Shown: positions 38,215-47,761, counted from the first letter of the stretch. The stretch: 64,000 nucleotides of DNA from Pseudomonas mediterranea CFBP 5447 (GCF_000774145.1 NZ_KN322987.1:854747-918746); one strand, 5' to 3'. The notes: generated by a model from the sequence alone, not told the origin. Translations and numbers: made by a program.

Positions 38215-40429
38215 TCAGTCGCTTCCTGGCTTTGGAACGCAGCCCCAGATAGGCCAGGCCGCTCAGCAACAGCACGCCCAGTGCCGTCATCAGCAACGTC
38301 CAGCCCACATGGCGCGACATCAGCCATTGCACGTACTTGACCGGCGACAGGCTGCCGACGAAATACTGCTCGTCAGCCACCAGCGGCTCGATCGCCTTGC
38401 CACGGATGACCACCAGGCTGCCCTGAATGGCGCCAGCGTCCTGGTCCGTACGGCTCAATGCTTCAGTGGCCTGGGCCAGGCCGGCAGCATCGCCCCCGGC
38501 AATGACCACGACACTGCGGCCACTCTTGAGCGGCGACTCGAAGCCGGTCAGGTAGGTGTTGGGCTGGCCACCGGAGAACGCCATGGCCAGGCGGCTCTTG
38601 CGCAGGTTCGCTTCCGGATCGGAGCTGAGCCAGTCCTGTATGCGCAGGGTCAGGTCAGACACTTCGAAACGTTGCTGCTGGCCGGTCCCGGCCGCCGGCA
38701 AACGATCCGCCCATTGGGTCAGCAACGGCTGGTTGGCGCCGGACGCCATCACCAGCAGGTCCTTGTCGGCAACAGTCGGCGCCTGTGCCGCCTGGATGAC
38801 CGTCACGCCGGTTGCGGGATAGCCGGTGGAGTCACCGAAGCGACCCAGTACGGTCAGGTAAGCGCTGACGTCACCGAGGCCGGCGTTGTCCGGCAGCACC
38901 ACGGCGGTCTGCGACAGGTCAGCCATGCGGGTGAACGGGAAGCCAGCGTCCTTGAACACACCCAGGTTGGGCATGGCCATGAAATGGTCGTAGTCGGTCA
39001 GGTCCAGCGTCGACTCAGGGTCGATGCTGCCACGCATGTTGTCGATGATGATGTCGCGGCATTCACCTTCCTTGATGTAGTCGTACATGTAGCGCAGTTG
39101 CAGGCGCGACTTCAGCGCAACGGCATTGAGCGGCAGCAACACGCGCATGTCGCGCACCAGGGTCTCGTCCTTGATCGCGCTCAACAGGCTCTTGTCCAGA
39201 CGCTCCACCGAAGGCAGGGTCTCGGACTTGATCAGACCATCGTTGAAGCTGACGATGAACGACGAATTGACGGATTTGGGCTGCGGCGTATAGCGATACT
39301 TCAGGTTCAGCGGTGCGCCGTCCTGGTGCCAGTTGAACAGATCCGGCGGGAAGTTCAGTGGTACGGTGATGTCGCCGGGGTTGTACCCGGAAACGTTCAG
39401 TTGCTTGCTCGCGATCAGTTCACCCAACTTGACCGGGCGATCGGTGGGCAGCCAGTTCGGTGCATCGTATGGCTTGCGCGGCTTGAGGACATCGAGTTGG
39501 TTGATCACCACCGTGCTGCCCGACAGCGCCTGGCCACCGACCGACAGCGCGATGGCGGCCAGCTTGAGTTCTTCGGTGTTGCGCCCCGCCACCACCAGCA
39601 GCTTGCCGTTGGCGTCGTTCGGGTTGGTCAGGATGCTCAGGGTCGGCCCCTTCGGCGCAGGAATCGACAATCCGCCAATCTGCGCAGAGGCGTCGCCGCT
39701 GAGCACGATCACACCATTGCCCTGGGCCGGCAGCTCATTGAGCTGGGCCCGGAAGCTCGCGCCGCGATAGCTCGCCAGGGCACCGAACCAGGACGACAGC
39801 GCACCCGCCGCCTCGAGGGTGCCATTGTCCGGCGCGGCGCTGAAGATGATCGGCAGATCCAGGGGGCGGGCATCGCGCCGATCGAAGAACGGCACGGGCA
39901 TCAGCGAAAGATCGTTCGGCAACGCCAGCGGCGAGGTCTGGATCTGCAGCGAAGAGTCATTGCTGACCTTGGCCCACAGGCTCGAATGCTGGGGGTCCTC
40001 GCAGCTCATGGTGTAGTGACCGATGAACTGCACGCTCAGGCGATTGAACTCGGTGATCAACTGCGGCGGAATCTCCACCGTCTGCTTTTGCAGCGTGCCG
40101 GCGTTTTCCTTGGGCAGCGGCACACTCGCCGCCACTTCATCGTTGACCATGATGTTGATCTGGGACAGATCGGGCAACAGCGCTGGCGAGTAACTGTATT
40201 GCAGCGTCAGATGCGCGCCGGTCACCACCTGATCGGCCCGCACGTCAAAGTTGACGCTATCGGTCGCTTCGACACCGTGCAGGTTCATCGGATAGGCGCG
40301 CCCCAACTGCTTGAGTGTCAGGGTGTAGCCATTGCCTGCGTCCGCCGGTGCGGTATCGGCGAATACCGCGCCACCACTCAAGGCCAGCAACGTTGAAGCC
40401 AAAATGCCTGAAAAATGCTTAGCGCTCAT
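38207..40429 (-). CDS. bcsB: Cellulose synthase regulatory subunit BcsB (WssC)
   Basis: A 740-residue periplasmic subunit: signal peptide (about 1-24), carbohydrate-binding and flavodoxin-like BcsB domains, and one C-terminal membrane anchor (about 712-732) followed by a basic tail (RSKARKRLSV). BcsB guides the glucan through the periplasm and its anchor is required for BcsA activity. It begins in the bcsA stop codon (ATGA) and overlaps bcsZ. Length is close to that of other BcsB proteins. Confidence 0.94.
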   Translation of the reverse strand: MSAKHFSGILASTLLALSGGAVFADTAPADAGNGYTLTLKQLGRAYPMNLHGVEATDSVNFDVRADQVVTGAHLTLQYSYSPALLPDLSQINIMVNDEVAASVPLPKENAGTLQKQTVEIPPQLITEFNRLSVQFIGHYTMSCEDPQHSSLWAKVSNDSSLQIQTSPLALPNDLSLMPVPFFDRRDARPLDLPIIFSAAPDNGTLEAAGALSSWFGALASYRGASFRAQLNELPAQGNGVIVLSGDASAQIGGLSIPAPKGPTLSILTNPNDANGKLLVVAGRNTEELKLAAIALSVGGQALSGSTVVINQLDVLKPRKPYDAPNWLPTDRPVKLGELIASKQLNVSGYNPGDITVPLNFPPDLFNWHQDGAPLNLKYRYTPQPKSVNSSFIVSFNDGLIKSETLPSVERLDKSLLSAIKDETLVRDMRVLLPLNAVALKSRLQLRYMYDYIKEGECRDIIIDNMRGSIDPESTLDLTDYDHFMAMPNLGVFKDAGFPFTRMADLSQTAVVLPDNAGLGDVSAYLTVLGRFGDSTGYPATGVTVIQAAQAPTVADKDLLVMASGANQPLLTQWADRLPAAGTGQQQRFEVSDLTLRIQDWLSSDPEANLRKSRLAMAFSGGQPNTYLTGFESPLKSGRSVVVIAGGDAAGLAQATEALSRTDQDAGAIQGSLVVIRGKAIEPLVADEQYFVGSLSPVKYVQWLMSRHVGWTLLMTALGVLLLSGLAYLGLRSKARKRLSV

Positions 40430-42648
40430 TGCTTGTCCATAAGGTTTTCGAGTGGTTGGGAAGACGGCCGGCGGGCAGAGAGGAATTTTTGCAGCTCGGC
40501 GAGGGTGGCCTTGAACAATTCGTAGATCCCCCCCATGCCGATGAAAGCGACGTCGCGCAATGCAGCCAACGGGGTGTCTACCTGTCGGCTGCCCCAGTTC
40601 GACGCCCAGGTGTCCGCGCGGGAGAAGGTCAGGCGCACCAGCTCGCTTTGCTGGCGCAGGCTCAAACGGTCGAACTGGGCGCCCAGGAGACCGCCGCGAC
40701 TGAACATCACGGTCCCGGGGAACACACTGGCCTGGTGGTTGCGGAACAACGTCATGCGCAGGCGCTCGCCCTGGGCGATTTCCACGCCCTCCGGCAGACG
40801 GAAACCAAGACCCTTCTGCGAGAAGTCCTGGGTGATGCCGTCGAACGTGCGTCCATCCGCCAGCTCAATGCGCACCGGCAGTTCGGCGGCAACGCGCGGT
40901 TCGCTGCGGACCTGGCGCGTTTCACTGGCCACGGCCACCGAGGCGCTGGTAATGATGACGTTGTAGAGCGTCCAGGCCATGTTGATGAGGATCGTGGTCA
41001 TCGCGCCCTCCTCGCCCTGGAACAATTGCCAGAGGCCGAAGGCAATGCCCGCGACGTTGAGAGTCAGCAGCACAATGTAGGGACGCGCCAGTTTCCACTC
41101 GAAAAACTTGCGGTCGATGATCCCGCCCTTGTCGGTCACGTTGAAACCGCCGAACTTGGGGTTCACCAGGGCCATGAGCACCGGTCCCATGATGTACCAG
41201 GCCAGTACCGTCTCGTAGACCTCGTTCCAGAACGAGTGCCGGAAACGCCCCTGGATCCGTGAGTTGGTCAGGCTGGCGTGGAGGATGTGCGGCAGCACGT
41301 AAGCGGTGATCATCAACGCCGAGGCGTGGAAAATCTGCGCCCCGAAAAACAGATAGGCCAGGGGTGCCGTCAGGAATGCGAGACGCGGCAGACCATAGAA
41401 GAAGTGCAACATGGCGTTGAGGTAGCACAGCCGCTGCCCCAGTTTCAGGCCGCGGCCCATCAACGGGTTGTCGGTCCGGAAGATCTGCGCCATGCCGCGC
41501 GCCCAGCGGATACGCTGGCTGATGTGGCGCGAAAGGCTCTCGGTAGCCAGGCCGGCCGCCTGCGGAATCGCCAGGTAGGCGGTGTTGTAGCCGGCACGGT
41601 TCATCTTCAGGGCGGTATGGGCATCCTCGGTCACGGTTTCCACCGCGACGCCCCCTATTTCCATCAGCGCGGTACGGCGCATCACGGCGCAGGAACCGCA
41701 GAAGAACGTAGCGTTCCACAAGTCGTTGCCGTCCTGGACCAGGCCATAGAACAGCTCGCCTTCGTTCGGGACGGAGCGGAACGTGTTGAGGTTCTTCTCG
41801 AACGGGTCTGGCGAAAAGAAAAAGTGCGGCGTCTGCAGCATCGCCAGTTTTGGATCCTTGACGAACCAGCCGACGCAGATTTGCAGGAAAGAACGGGTGG
41901 GCACGTGGTCGGCATCGAAGATCGCGACGAACTCTCCCTCGGTGACTTTCAGCGCTTCATTGAGGTTGCCGGCCTTGGCGTGGCGATTGTTGTCACGGGC
42001 CAGATAATTCACGCCAATGCTGTCGCAGAAGGTCCGGAAATCTTCACGACGCCCATCGTCGAGCACGTGCACACGCAGTTTGTCCTTCGGCCAGTCGATC
42101 GCCTGGGCGGCGAAGATCGTCACCTTCACGATATCCAGTGCTTCGTTGTACGTCGGAATGAACACGTCCACCACCGGCCATTCGGAAGGCGGCGTACTCA
42201 TCAGCACCGGTTGGCGCCGCAGTGGCCAGGCGGTTTGCAGGTAACCGAAGATCAGGACGATCAGCGCATAGAATTCCGCCGCCAGCAGGCCATAGCCGAA
42301 CAGGATGTCGAGCCAATCGTCGAAGCCCAGGGTCGAGGTGATCCGCCAGTACATGTAGCGCAGCGAAGCCGTCAGCGACAGACCGATCAGCAGCACCACC
42401 GGGAATCGGCCGGATTGTTTGCGCAGTATCAGCGCGGCGACAAAACAGCCTGCGGCGAAATAGCACTGTGATTGGAGGTCGAAAGGCACCGTGATAATGA
42501 ACAGCGCCAAAAGAGCCGAGATCAGCAGGACACCGATCTGCACGGTGCGCCGTACCCCATGGGAAAGGTTCTCGAACCCGTCGGCCAGGGTTTGCGCCCA
42601 GCGTTGCAGGCGGCCGGGCACTTCATGTTGTTCGTTGGATTGACTCAT
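40426..42648 (-). CDS. bcsA: Cellulose synthase catalytic subunit BcsA (WssB), c-di-GMP dependent
   Basis: A 740-residue inner-membrane GT2 glycosyltransferase that polymerizes UDP-glucose. Visible motifs are DDGRR and DADHVPT (UDP and metal binding), FFCGSCAVMRR, TVTEDAHTAL (catalytic base) and QRIRWARGMAQ (QxxRW). The C-terminal PilZ domain has RSEPR and DFSQKG, matching the RxxxR and DxSxxG sites for cyclic di-GMP, so synthesis should be switched on by c-di-GMP. Several membrane segments flank the catalytic domain. It overlaps bcsQ and bcsB by ATGA. Confidence 0.96.
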   Translation of the reverse strand: MSQSNEQHEVPGRLQRWAQTLADGFENLSHGVRRTVQIGVLLISALLALFIITVPFDLQSQCYFAAGCFVAALILRKQSGRFPVVLLIGLSLTASLRYMYWRITSTLGFDDWLDILFGYGLLAAEFYALIVLIFGYLQTAWPLRRQPVLMSTPPSEWPVVDVFIPTYNEALDIVKVTIFAAQAIDWPKDKLRVHVLDDGRREDFRTFCDSIGVNYLARDNNRHAKAGNLNEALKVTEGEFVAIFDADHVPTRSFLQICVGWFVKDPKLAMLQTPHFFFSPDPFEKNLNTFRSVPNEGELFYGLVQDGNDLWNATFFCGSCAVMRRTALMEIGGVAVETVTEDAHTALKMNRAGYNTAYLAIPQAAGLATESLSRHISQRIRWARGMAQIFRTDNPLMGRGLKLGQRLCYLNAMLHFFYGLPRLAFLTAPLAYLFFGAQIFHASALMITAYVLPHILHASLTNSRIQGRFRHSFWNEVYETVLAWYIMGPVLMALVNPKFGGFNVTDKGGIIDRKFFEWKLARPYIVLLTLNVAGIAFGLWQLFQGEEGAMTTILINMAWTLYNVIITSASVAVASETRQVRSEPRVAAELPVRIELADGRTFDGITQDFSQKGLGFRLPEGVEIAQGERLRMTLFRNHQASVFPGTVMFSRGGLLGAQFDRLSLRQQSELVRLTFSRADTWASNWGSRQVDTPLAALRDVAFIGMGGIYELFKATLAELQKFLSARRPSSQPLENLMDKQ

Positions 42649-43862
42649 GATGCGCGACTACCTGCCAATGCAGAGGTCCGGACAAGTGACTTCAGCGCAT
42701 CGGCAATGGCCAGGACTTCTTGCCGTGCAGACGAGTCTTCATCTTCCAGTAATGGGTTGACGCCAAAGGCGAGGCCTTCGCTGATGGCGTGATCGAGCGG
42801 CAGGACACCGATCAATTGTTTGCCCAAGCGGCGCTTGAGCACTTCGAGCATGTCCTGGCAGAACGTGCGCGAGGCATCGAACTGGTTGACGACATAGTGA
42901 CAGTCACGACGCCAGGCCTGATGGGTACGCCCTTCGAGCAATCGATCGATGGGATCCAGCGTCATGAACGAGGCCGGGTCCGGCGTGATGACGACGATCA
43001 CCTGGTCGGCGACATCGAGCACCTGCTCCAGATACAGGGTGCGGCCGGGCGGTGTGTCGAGAATCACCACATCGTCAGCCGCCAGATCCATGCGCGCCAA
43101 CTGCCGCGCCAGCCAATGAGTGTCATCCTCGAGGAAACGCTCGAGCGCACGACGCTCCTGCCCGGAGATCGGGCCGAAAGGCAGGACGCGGGTTCCGCCG
43201 ATGCCATCGAGCAGCAAGCCGCTCCAGCATTCGCCGGTCAGGCTGGCGCTGGCCATGCCTGCGACATCCGGACTGACACCCAGGTGATATTGCAACGCGT
43301 TTTGCGGATCCAGATCAATGGCCAGCCTGCGCCCCTTCGCACCGAGCGCGCCCGCCAGCGCCGCACAGAGCGTACTTTTACCCACGCCGCCCTTGGGCGA
43401 CACCACCGCGATGACCCGGGCCGGAGTGACCGCTACAGAACCGTTCGGGATCGATCGGCGTAACGCCTCCTCGTTCTGCGCACGCGCCTCGGCCTGGCGC
43501 TCAAGCGCGACTTCAGCCAGCAGGGAGCGCAGGGAACCAGCATTGGCGGGGACTGGAACAGGTTCGGATACCGCCGCGTCGACCGACGTGGCCTCAAGCA
43601 GATCATCCAGCACCGGCTCGACTCGCCGGTCCAGCGGATGAGCGGGCGTCGCCATCGTCTCGGACAGCGGCTGCACGGTTTCGACCGACTCGGGAGCAAT
43701 AGCTGCCGCCGACTCTTCCGTCGCCACGAAAGCGCCAGATGCAGCAGGTACCGGAGATTCAGGCAATTCCTTGTAATTGAAGGAATTCTCCATCTCGATA
43801 TAGCTGGCCGCACTCTCTCCGAACCTGCTCATCAGGTTGTCAATATCATTTGTCCGATTCAT
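42645..43862 (-). CDS. bcsQ: Cellulose synthase-associated MinD-like ATPase BcsQ (WssA) with N-terminal extension
   Basis: A 405-residue protein, first gene of the cellulose operon. Residues about 148-400 are a ParA/MinD ATPase with the deviant Walker A SPKGGVGKST and Walker B VVILDTPPGR; in other species BcsQ localizes the synthase at the cell pole. Residues 1-35 (DIDNLMSRFGESAASYIEME...) resemble the short BcsR protein that partners BcsQ, and residues 36-140 are a low-complexity Pro/Glu/Ala linker. A BcsR-BcsQ fusion is therefore likely; this is inference from sequence resemblance. It corresponds to SBW25 wssA. Confidence 0.88.
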   Translation of the reverse strand: MNRTNDIDNLMSRFGESAASYIEMENSFNYKELPESPVPAASGAFVATEESAAAIAPESVETVQPLSETMATPAHPLDRRVEPVLDDLLEATSVDAAVSEPVPVPANAGSLRSLLAEVALERQAEARAQNEEALRRSIPNGSVAVTPARVIAVVSPKGGVGKSTLCAALAGALGAKGRRLAIDLDPQNALQYHLGVSPDVAGMASASLTGECWSGLLLDGIGGTRVLPFGPISGQERRALERFLEDDTHWLARQLARMDLAADDVVILDTPPGRTLYLEQVLDVADQVIVVITPDPASFMTLDPIDRLLEGRTHQAWRRDCHYVVNQFDASRTFCQDMLEVLKRRLGKQLIGVLPLDHAISEGLAFGVNPLLEDEDSSARQEVLAIADALKSLVRTSALAGSRAS

Positions 43863-43940
43863 AAGCCCTTCACGGCGAGGTCAGTAGCATTCGGGCTCGT
43901 ATAACGGCAAGCGAGTGCATTCGCGTGGCGAAATGATATC

Positions 43941-43957
43941 GTCAATATTTTGTTAAC
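43941..43957. promoter_or_regulatory. Possible FleQ-like half site upstream of the cellulose operon
   Basis: GTCAATATTTTGTTAAC lies about 80 bases upstream of bcsQ in the AT-rich 43863-44058 spacer. Its left half matches the FleQ-type GTCAAT element reported at c-di-GMP-controlled exopolysaccharide promoters; the right half is weak. The spacer holds no gene. Confidence 0.25.
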
Positions 43958-44058
43958 AACAAGCTCTTTTATTGGATCCAATAGAAAATAAGACAGGCGG
44001 ACGCCAAAGTATTGGCGCCGACTGTTTCACAGGTTTATCAGCGAGCGGCAACGGCTGA

Positions 44059-44484
44059 TTATTTGGCGAAGACCTGGCTCATATCCTTGAACGCTTTGAA
44101 CTCCAGGGCGTTACCGCAAGGATCGAACAGGAACATGGTGGCCTGTTCGCCCACCTGCCCTTTGAAACGGACGTAAGGCTCGATCACGAACTCGGTGCCA
44201 AAGGACTTCAGGCGCTCGGCCAGGGCCTCCCACGCATCCCAACCCAGGATGACGCCGAAATGCGGAACGGGAACGTCGTGTCCATCGACTGGATTGCTGT
44301 GGACGTCCTCTTGCGAGGCCGTCTTGGGGTGCTCGTGGATGACCAGTTGGTGGCCATAGAAATTGAAGTCGACCCATTGGGTGCTGGAACGCCCCTCCTC
44401 CAGGCCAAAGACTTCACCATAAAAGGCTCGTGCTGCAGCCAGGTCATAAACGGGGATTGCGAGGTGAAAAGGCGAAAGGCTCAT
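44059..44484 (-). CDS. VOC (glyoxalase/dioxygenase-fold) protein
   Basis: A 141-residue single-domain VOC protein (SPFHLAIPVYDLAAARAFYGEVFG at the start; GNALEFKAF near the end, with the metal-ligand Glu). It shows His near the N-terminus and mid-chain as in metal-binding VOC proteins. ATG 44484 is used because GGAGCG precedes it; a longer frame from 44541 lacks that support. It diverges from a LysR gene, so it is probably that regulator's target. Substrate is unknown; a lyase, isomerase or dioxygenase activity would fit the fold. Confidence 0.82.
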   Translation of the reverse strand: MSLSPFHLAIPVYDLAAARAFYGEVFGLEEGRSSTQWVDFNFYGHQLVIHEHPKTASQEDVHSNPVDGHDVPVPHFGVILGWDAWEALAERLKSFGTEFVIEPYVRFKGQVGEQATMFLFDPCGNALEFKAFKDMSQVFAK

Positions 44485-44586
44485 GAGCGCTCCAATATTT
44501 GATAGTCGTGGATGAACGAGCGTAGGCCGGAAAATCATCAAGAAAAATCAATATATATTTTTCAGAAGCACAACTAATATTTGTGA

Positions 44587-45477
44587 ATGATCAAAGAGCT
44601 CAAGACCCTTGTCGCCGTAGCCCGGGAGGGTACGTTCGCCGCCGCCGGGAACAGGATCGGCCTCACCCAGGCGGCGGTCAGCGCCCAGATCCAGCGCCTG
44701 GAAGCCGAACTCGGCTTCGAGATTTTCGACAGGAAAGGCCGTTCGGCCCACCTCAACCGGATGGGCCACCAGATACTCCTGCAGGCGCAAGAGCTGCTTC
44801 GCCTTTACGACAACCTGGGCTCCGCCACCGTGGGACTGCCTGCCAGCACCTTGGTCAATATCGGCGCCATTGCTTCCGTCCAGCGCTCCTATCTGCCCGA
44901 CGCGCTGGCCCGGTTCCACCAACAGTGCCCACAGTGTCGGACGCGGGTCATCCCGGGCTTGTCGATGGAGTTGGTCAACCTGGTGGATGCCGGCGAAATC
45001 GATATGGCGGTCATCATTCGCCCGCCCTTCTCGCTCCAGAGCGATCTGCGCTGGACAACCCTGGCGCTCGAGCCCTATCGCCTGATCGTGCCCCGTGATG
45101 TGCCGGGGGAAGACTGGTCGGAACTGCTCTCCAGCCACCCCTTCGTCCGGTACGACCGGTCGTCCTTCGGCGGCAGGCAGGTCGATCGTTTCCTGCGGCA
45201 GATGCATTTCACCGTGCGAGAGGTCTGTGAGCTGGATGAACTGGAGGCCATCATCAAGCTGGTGGAAAATGGCGTAGGCGTAGCGCTCGTTCCGCAGACC
45301 CTGTCCCATCGGCAATGGCCGGCAGGCCTCCGTGCGCTCGACCTTGGACCCCATACGTTCCATCGCGATATCGGACTGGTGCATCGACCTCGACAGGCCT
45401 TGACCGAACCAGTGCGGATCCTGGCCCAGCTTATAAGTGATCAAGTCGAGGGGAGTTCCGGGCAGCCCCAGGCATGA
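44587..45477 (+). CDS. LysR-family transcriptional regulator
   Basis: A 296-residue regulator. The winged helix-turn-helix is at residues 1-60 (TFAAAGNRIGLTQAAVSAQIQRLEAELG) and the effector-binding domain at about 90-290. The 102-base spacer to the divergent VOC gene is AT-rich and should contain both promoters and the LysR box. The likely role is autoregulation and effector-dependent activation of the VOC gene; the inducer is unknown. Confidence 0.88.
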   Translation: MIKELKTLVAVAREGTFAAAGNRIGLTQAAVSAQIQRLEAELGFEIFDRKGRSAHLNRMGHQILLQAQELLRLYDNLGSATVGLPASTLVNIGAIASVQRSYLPDALARFHQQCPQCRTRVIPGLSMELVNLVDAGEIDMAVIIRPPFSLQSDLRWTTLALEPYRLIVPRDVPGEDWSELLSSHPFVRYDRSSFGGRQVDRFLRQMHFTVREVCELDELEAIIKLVENGVGVALVPQTLSHRQWPAGLRALDLGPHTFHRDIGLVHRPRQALTEPVRILAQLISDQVEGSSGQPQA

Positions 45478-45501
45478 AAAGGCCACTCGAATCGAGTGGC
45501 C
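45477..45501 (-). terminator. Intrinsic terminator between convergent genes
   Basis: A 10-bp perfect stem (GGCCACTCGA paired with TCGAGTGGCC, one-base loop, 45481-45501). On the minus strand it is followed by TTTTC, so it should end transcription of the FAD oxidoreductase gene; it overlaps the end of the convergent LysR gene. Confidence 0.75.
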
Positions 45502-45509
45502 GTCAGGGG

Positions 45510-46832
45510 TCAGATCGCGCCCACATTCATTTTCGAACCATCGGTCAAGCGCGAGAGACGATAGGGTTCGGGATCGACACAGGGCGTATCGTTGGCGACC
45601 AGATCAGCGGCCAGATAACCGATCCCCGGTCCCAAACCGAACCCATGCCCGGAACAGCCCGCCGCAAGGACGAAACCTGACAATTCCTCCACGGCAGAGA
45701 TCACCGGCACGGCATCGGGGGTGAAGTCGACATACCCGCCCCAGGTCTCAGCCACTTCAATGTTCGCCAGGGCCGGGAAACGCGCCCGGACCCGCTTCAG
45801 GATCTCGGCGACAGCCTCGGGCCTGGCCTCGGGATCGAGGACACGGTTGCGTTCGAACGCCAGGGGTTTATTCGCGCCCCAGCCTGCCAGCCCTTCGGGG
45901 CCATGGATAAAGGACTTGCCGATGCCGAACTCCATGGCGGCCAACCGCTTGACGAACATGGGCATGAAAGCCTTCCCATGGCGCAGGCCCTGGGGCGTGA
46001 CGTCAAGCCGTGCCTTGCCACTGATGGCGATCGTATAACTGCCATCCAGACGGCGGGTGAGCGCGAAATCCGGCGTGTAGAGCGCATCCCCGAGGTTCGG
46101 CGCCGGGCGCGTACGCAGTGCGGTCTGGCGCACGCTCGCCTGGGGGAAATTCAACCCGTGGCGCCGACAGAACGCCGAGGCCCAGGCGCCGGCGGCACAG
46201 AGGACGGCCTGGGTGCGGATGACACCTTTTTCGGTGATCACCCCCGTCACCGCGCCATTGGTGATATCCAGGTCATAAGCAGCGCAGTCCTGATGGATGG
46301 TCGCGCCAAGGGCACGTGCGCCCTCGGCAATTCCCGGCGCCGCGAGCGCGGGCTCCGCCTTGCCGTCATCGACGGAATGCACGCCACCCAGCCATTGCCG
46401 ACCGACAGCCGGGATCGCGGAAGTGGCCTCCCCTGGGCTCAGTATCCGCGTCTTGATGTCGAATTGACGGGCGATATCCAGCCACGCTTCCCATTCGGCG
46501 AGTTGCTTGGCGTTGTCGGTGGCGTACTTGAGGCCGCAGCGGCGGAAACCGAGATCAATGCCAATCTGCGCTGTGAGCTCATCCCACAGCCGCAAGGCGA
46601 TACCCGAGAGAGGCAGCTCGCGGGCATCGCGATTCTGCTGGCGGCACCAGCCCCAGTTGCGGCTCGACTGTTCGCCGCCGACATAGCCCTTCTCGACCAG
46701 GGCCACCGAGAGTCCCCGTTTTGCCAGGAAGTAGGCGGCAGTCGCGCCGATGATGCCGCCGCCAATGATCACCACATCGGCATGGGAAGGAAGCTTTTCA
46801 TCGCTGGGGATGCGTTTTATCGAGGGTGACAT
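45510..46832 (-). CDS. FAD-dependent D-amino acid dehydrogenase-like oxidoreductase (DadA family)
   Basis: A 440-residue DAO-fold flavoprotein. The N-terminal FAD site is VVIIGGGIIGATAAYFLAKRG; C-terminal CSGHGFGLGPGIGYLAADL closes the FAD pocket. SRNWGWCRQQNRD is typical of a Pseudomonas subfamily acting on cyclic or D-amino acids. It could oxidize an amino or imino acid to an imine. Start ATG 46832 (MSPSIKRIPSDE) is preferred by homology-like layout; the frame is open to ATG 46907 and neither start has a strong ribosome site. Upstream lies a DNA module repeated before the neighbouring racemase-like gene, suggesting shared control. Confidence 0.82.
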   Translation of the reverse strand: MSPSIKRIPSDEKLPSHADVVIIGGGIIGATAAYFLAKRGLSVALVEKGYVGGEQSSRNWGWCRQQNRDARELPLSGIALRLWDELTAQIGIDLGFRRCGLKYATDNAKQLAEWEAWLDIARQFDIKTRILSPGEATSAIPAVGRQWLGGVHSVDDGKAEPALAAPGIAEGARALGATIHQDCAAYDLDITNGAVTGVITEKGVIRTQAVLCAAGAWASAFCRRHGLNFPQASVRQTALRTRPAPNLGDALYTPDFALTRRLDGSYTIAISGKARLDVTPQGLRHGKAFMPMFVKRLAAMEFGIGKSFIHGPEGLAGWGANKPLAFERNRVLDPEARPEAVAEILKRVRARFPALANIEVAETWGGYVDFTPDAVPVISAVEELSGFVLAAGCSGHGFGLGPGIGYLAADLVANDTPCVDPEPYRLSRLTDGSKMNVGAI

Positions 46833-46934
46833 GCCAAGAGTCTCATCTGGATGGGTTATCAAGCCGGGCCATGCAGGCCGTTTTTCCAACGACCTGATGG
46901 TGGTCATTACGCCATGTACCGCCTACAGAGCTGT

Positions 46935-46997
46935 CTCGTTTTCACCGCGTTAAATCGCAGAAAAACTTGTTTTGGGGGCATGCGCAGCACAATCTGC
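46935..46997 (-). promoter_or_regulatory. Duplicated upstream module, copy 1 (before FAD oxidoreductase)
   Basis: About 63 bases resembling 47762-47827: both contain CTCGTTTTCAC, AATCGCAG and an inverted repeat with TGYGC/GCACA arms (here TGCGCAGCACA, 46981-46991) followed by AATCTG. It lies about 105-165 bases upstream of the oxidoreductase start, like copy 2 relative to its own gene. It is read as an operator/promoter region for a common regulator. Confidence 0.55.
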
Positions 46998-47026
46998 CAC
47001 GGTCTCCAGATGCCCTCCTTATCGCT

Positions 47027-47683
47027 TCATTCGGCACAGCGCCCGGCAATTTCCGCCATCAATAACGACGGGCTCGCCAATACCGGGCATTTCAGCTCCG
47101 CGGCGAGCCTGTCGCGCAAATGCGCCAGCGATGCCTGGGCGAGCACCAGCACATCCACCTCGTTGGAAATCCCGCTGGCCGCTTCAAGGAGTATCTCGTC
47201 ATGCCGCGCCCGATCGCCCGCCATCAGTGCCTGGTAAGCCTCGGGGCGCAGTACCGTCTTGATCGTGACATCGCGTCCTTGCGCTGCAGCATGTGCATGC
47301 AGCAGCGCGCTGCTCGGTTCCACCGTGCTGGTCGCCGTGCAAAGCAGGCCAATCCGGGTGCCACAGCGCACTGCTTCCGAGGCCATCGGATCATCGATCT
47401 TCAGGATCGGCTGCGCCACGATGCTGCGCGCGATGTCGACAGCGGGAGACGTCGATGAACAGGTGACGACAATCAGGTCAGGCTGCGCTTGCGCCGCCAG
47501 CACAATCTGATCAACCACGCGCTGGTAGACCTGCGGCTGCGGTACGCCACGCAACAGGTCCTGCAGCAGGCTTTCGTTAAGGATATGGAAGCAGTCGGCG
47601 GCGGGAAGCTCGGCGCGCATACGCGCCCGGAACTCCTCGACCAGAAAACCGACGGTATGGATGAAAGCGATCCGCTGGGTCAT
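47027..47683 (-). CDS. Asp/Glu/hydantoin racemase-like protein lacking the second catalytic Cys
   Basis: A 218-residue protein of the Asp/Glu/hydantoin racemase superfamily. The first catalytic cysteine is present in VTCSSTSPAVDIA (near 75). At the usual second site (family pattern LGCA) the sequence reads LAQAS (near 183), so the second cysteine is missing. A two-base racemization is therefore unlikely; a decarboxylase, isomerase or hydrolase-like reaction is possible. A good ribosome site (AGGAGA) precedes ATG 47683. The adjacent FAD oxidoreductase has the same upstream DNA module, so the two probably act in one pathway. Confidence 0.8.
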   Translation of the reverse strand: MTQRIAFIHTVGFLVEEFRARMRAELPAADCFHILNESLLQDLLRGVPQPQVYQRVVDQIVLAAQAQPDLIVVTCSSTSPAVDIARSIVAQPILKIDDPMASEAVRCGTRIGLLCTATSTVEPSSALLHAHAAAQGRDVTIKTVLRPEAYQALMAGDRARHDEILLEAASGISNEVDVLVLAQASLAHLRDRLAAELKCPVLASPSLLMAEIAGRCAE

Positions 47684-47761
47684 GGAATTCTCCTGCGCGC
47701 GGGCTTATTGACGGGACATGGTTCAGTGTCATCCATTACCGCATGAATCACAGGCAAACCC

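Noticed and set aside
38033..40396. Long plus-strand frame opposite bcsB
   Set aside because: It is the antisense shadow of a clearly recognized BcsB protein, has no domain-like sequence, and no ribosome site was evident. Similar shadows lie opposite wssI (29041-30285) and bcsC (35405-36961).
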